Source: Armadillidium nasatum
Taxonomy: Eukaryota; Arthropoda; Malacostraca; Isopoda; Armadillidiidae
Assembly: GCA_009176605.1 (NCBI GenBank)
Contig: SEYY01002323.1
Coordinates: forward strand, 22,501-44,814
Reading direction: 5' to 3'
DNA length: 22,314 bases
Shown: one piece after another, positions 20,372-22,314 of the stretch
Numbering within the stretch: position 1 is the stretch's first letter
How the letters are laid out: every line of letters begins with the position of its first letter
Position numbers and translations under genes: made by a program
Notes under the pieces: model-generated
Told to the model about the DNA's origin: nothing
The model's database searches: none
What the model saw: the letters and a program-made list of their open reading frames with translations, nothing else

Positions 20372-22314
20372 TTGAAAATACCATAGAAATGTATGCTATT
20401 GGTTTGTCTATGTCTTCCTGTATTTGGCTCAGGCATGCACCTGCACCAATACCAGAAGCATCAGTATGGAGAAAAAGTGGATTTGCGTTTGGAGTTCTAT
20501 CTGGATAAGATAATAGAGGTGGGGTGGTTAGTTTTTCTTTAAGACATTCGAAAGCTTGTTGGCATTGATCAGTCCATTGGAAGTTTTTAGTAAGTTTTAA
20601 TAAGTCGAAAAGAGGTTTGGCTATTTCGGAACAATGGGGTATGTGACGTCGGTAAAAGTTTACTAGTCCCATAAATTGTCTAACTTGTCGAACGGTCTTT
20701 GGAACTGGGAAATCTTTTACACCTTTGATGTTCTTTTCTAGAGGAATCATACCTTGGTATGAAATCTGGTGTCCTAAAAACTTTACTTCTGTCCTTAGGA
20801 GATTGGTTTTTGAGGGTTTCAGTTTGAAGCCAGCTTTGATAAATGCTGTTAAGACTTCTTCTAGGATAGTAAGGTGTTTTTCGAAGGTCTGGCTTATAAT
20901 GAGGACATCGTCCAAATAGATCATTACTTCCTGCCAAGGTATGTGACATAGAGCTAACCGCATTGCACGTTGAAAAGTCGCAGGGCCATTTTTAACGCCG
21001 AAAGGCATTCTCATGAATTCCCAATGACCTAGCGGTGTAGAGAAAGCTGTTTTTTCGATACTTTCTTCCTCCATTTCGATCTGATAATAGCCTTTAATAA
21101 GGTCTATTGTGGAGAAATATTTCATTCCCTGTAGGCTAAATAGAGTGTCAGTCAAATTCGGTATAGGGAAAGAGTCTCCTTTAGTCACTTCATTGAGTTT
21201 TCGGTAGTCGATGCATAAACGCATAGCTCCATCTGGTTTCCTGACGGGAACTACGGGTGCGGAATATGGTGAATAAGATTTTCTGATTATTCCGTCAGCT
21301 TCTAATTGTTGACATACTTTTTCGACCTCATAAAGAATAGGACCTTGTAAGCGTCTTACTGGACAACACACTGGGTCATCTACAAGTGTGTCTATTGTGT
21401 GTTTAAGTATAGAGGTACATCCTACATCGTCATCTCCTAAGCTTAAAGCAGTAGGATATTTCATTAGAAGTTGGATAAGTTGTTCTTTTTGGCTTGATGT
21501 AAGAGTAGTAGAACCTAAATCAAAGGCTTCATATAATGATTCTATCGTCCATTCAGGATAAGTAGTTTGGGGTTTCTGAGACAACTCTACTACATTAATA
21601 GAGGAAAAAGAAGAATCTAGTGAGAGAATAGAGAAAGTACCTAAAGAATATCCGCGTTTAAGATGTACTGGATTATCATTAAAATTAAAACAATATAAGT
21701 ATATAATTTGATCTGGAGAATAGTTTAGAACAATATGATCCATTATAAATTTATTAGAATCATTTGGAGTAAATAATAAAAGGGTGTTATAATTAAAAAT
21801 TAGATGATCAATAGAGATGGGGATAGTGATACACTTATTTGGTGGCAAAGAAATATCTTTGTCTATCATTGCAATTCCATCTCTAGATTGCAATGTACGG
21901 ATATCTTCGGCGATTATAGTAAGATGATTTTTATTTCTTTTTATTAGCTGTTTAGTGGCCAAGTCGGGTAATAGCTGTTCATGGCTTAAAAAGTCATACC
22001 CTAGGATCAAATCATAATTTGTAACTTGATCGTCCACAACTATGAATGGATGTGGTTTGGTTATATAAGTTCTAGAAAGTTGGACTTGGAAAGTTACAAT
22101 ACCATAAACAGGAAATACCGTTCCTCCAATTCCTTGTACACCACTATATGTGGTTGAAAATAATGGATAATTTTGGGAATTTAAGAGATTATATGTTTTG
22201 GAGGTTATAAGACTCCCAGCGGCACCAGTATCTACAAGAGCCGTGAGTAGTTTGTCTTGCTTAGAATCTTTTATGAACACACCTACTAATAAGGTATCTT
22301 TAGGAGGTACTTGT
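20352..22314 (-). CDS. pol, upstream part: aspartic protease, reverse transcriptase, start of RNase H (partial)
   Basis: The frame is open to the right edge of the window, so its start lies beyond. Residues are numbered from the GTG at 22280, with 11 further codons visible upstream. The protease has LVDTGAAGS (15-23) and the retropepsin end motif DLILGYDFL (90-98). A spacer of about 200 residues of unknown role follows. Reverse transcriptase (about 300-505) has SPYSAPVVPVRKPDG (337-351), the catalytic Asp in STIDLIKGYYQ (D393), MPFGVKNGPATFQ (425-437), YLDD (455-458; the metal-binding pair) and KFLGHQIS (500-507). The connection VRQFMGLVNFYRR leads into RNase H, which begins LHTDASG (catalytic D607). 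The frame ends early at 20352 because of the one-base shift at 20370-20373. PR and RT appear intact. Confidence 0.93.
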   Translation of the reverse strand, partial: QVPPKDTLLVGVFIKDSKQDKLLTALVDTGAAGSLITSKTYNLLNSQNYPLFSTTYSGVQGIGGTVFPVYGIVTFQVQLSRTYITKPHPFIVVDDQVTNYDLILGYDFLSHEQLLPDLATKQLIKRNKNHLTIIAEDIRTLQSRDGIAMIDKDISLPPNKCITIPISIDHLIFNYNTLLLFTPNDSNKFIMDHIVLNYSPDQIIYLYCFNFNDNPVHLKRGYSLGTFSILSLDSSFSSINVVELSQKPQTTYPEWTIESLYEAFDLGSTTLTSSQKEQLIQLLMKYPTALSLGDDDVGCTSILKHTIDTLVDDPVCCPVRRLQGPILYEVEKVCQQLEADGIIRKSYSPYSAPVVPVRKPDGAMRLCIDYRKLNEVTKGDSFPIPNLTDTLFSLQGMKYFSTIDLIKGYYQIEMEEESIEKTAFSTPLGHWEFMRMPFGVKNGPATFQRAMRLALCHIPWQEVMIYLDDVLIISQTFEKHLTILEEVLTAFIKAGFKLKPSKTNLLRTEVKFLGHQISYQGMIPLEKNIKGVKDFPVPKTVRQVRQFMGLVNFYRRHIPHCSEIAKPLFDLLKLTKNFQWTDQCQQAFECLKEKLTTPPLLSYPDRTPNANPLFLHTDASGIGAGACLSQIQEDIDKPIAYISMVFSKGSTSI
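20370..20373 (-). other. single-base frameshift in pol (four-A run)
   Basis: Within RNase H the upstream frame runs into TAG at 20352-20354, while RNase H residues typical of the family (STTERE, catalytic Glu) continue in the frame one base over. The change of frame maps to a run of four A on the minus strand, where three would keep the frame. This is either a real inactivating indel or a homopolymer sequencing error. A programmed shift in mid-domain is unlikely. Confidence 0.8.

Larger units (their letters stand above)
15825..22314 (-). mobile_element. Ty3/Gypsy-type LTR retrotransposon (5' part beyond the window)
   Basis: On the minus strand the domain order protease, reverse transcriptase, RNase H, integrase defines a Ty3/Gypsy (Metaviridae) element. 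It adds an OTU-like domain between RNase H and integrase and an SGNH-hydrolase-like third ORF in the env position. Three long frames are open with a single frameshift between them, so the copy is young or the break is a sequence error. The protease frame is still open at the right edge; gag, the primer-binding site and the 5' LTR must lie outside. An IN chromodomain was not seen. The family clade was not assigned; the RT connection style (VRQFMGLVNFYRR) is common to several metazoan Gypsy clades. Confidence 0.92.

Overview
The window is a gene-poor, AT-rich stretch of a eukaryotic genome. It is made almost entirely of mobile elements and very long (TA)n microsatellites. No host protein-coding gene, rRNA or tRNA gene is recognisable. 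The mix of non-LTR retrotransposon fragments, hAT- and pogo-type MITEs, scattered TTAGG-like motifs and extreme (TA)n density suggests an arthropod, perhaps a decapod crustacean. That assignment is inference only.

Layout. 1-1642 is featureless AT-rich DNA. 1651-1840 is a complete hAT-type MITE with 11-bp inverted ends and a perfect 8-bp target duplication. About 2385-4240 is a decayed 5' half (ORF1 plus endonuclease) of a Jockey/I-like non-LTR retrotransposon. 4247-4332 holds two perfect hairpins spaced 60 bp apart. About 4473-4890 and 5738-6140 are two diverged copies of one palindromic repeat, each with a (TA)n array at the same internal position. 5322-5737 is the 3' end of a non-LTR element, whose terminal motif recurs near 9845-9955 (reversed) and 11585-11665. 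About 7200-7935 and 10535-11260 are inverted diverged copies of an unclassified repeat, enclosing two giant microsatellites. 12480-13597 alternates (TA)n, MITE, (TA)n, MITE, (TA)n.

15825-22314 holds the main item: a largely open Ty3/Gypsy-type LTR retrotransposon on the minus strand. It runs off the right edge, so gag, the primer-binding site and the 5' LTR lie outside. Reading right to left, pol encodes protease, reverse transcriptase and RNase H, then an OTU-like peptidase fold inserted between RNase H and integrase, then the integrase core with a GPY/F-like module, and finally a tail of about 350 residues rich in Ser/Thr/Pro. Pol is broken once, by a single-base shift in a four-A run inside RNase H. 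A third frame follows in the env position. It has no ATG before its first motif and begins directly after a good 3' splice site. It looks like an SGNH/GDSL hydrolase, not an envelope glycoprotein. A G-rich polypurine tract and a TGTAAGG LTR start follow. The putative 3' LTR contains six imperfect ~35-bp repeats centred on CCATGG.

How the parts fit: PR, RT/RH and IN form a standard replication cassette. The OTU-like domain (with Ser in place of the catalytic Cys) and the spliced SGNH-like ORF are accessory modules that could act on ubiquitin and on acyl/ester substrates respectively. Those functions are inference. The most unusual feature of the window is the presence of both in one Ty3/Gypsy element.
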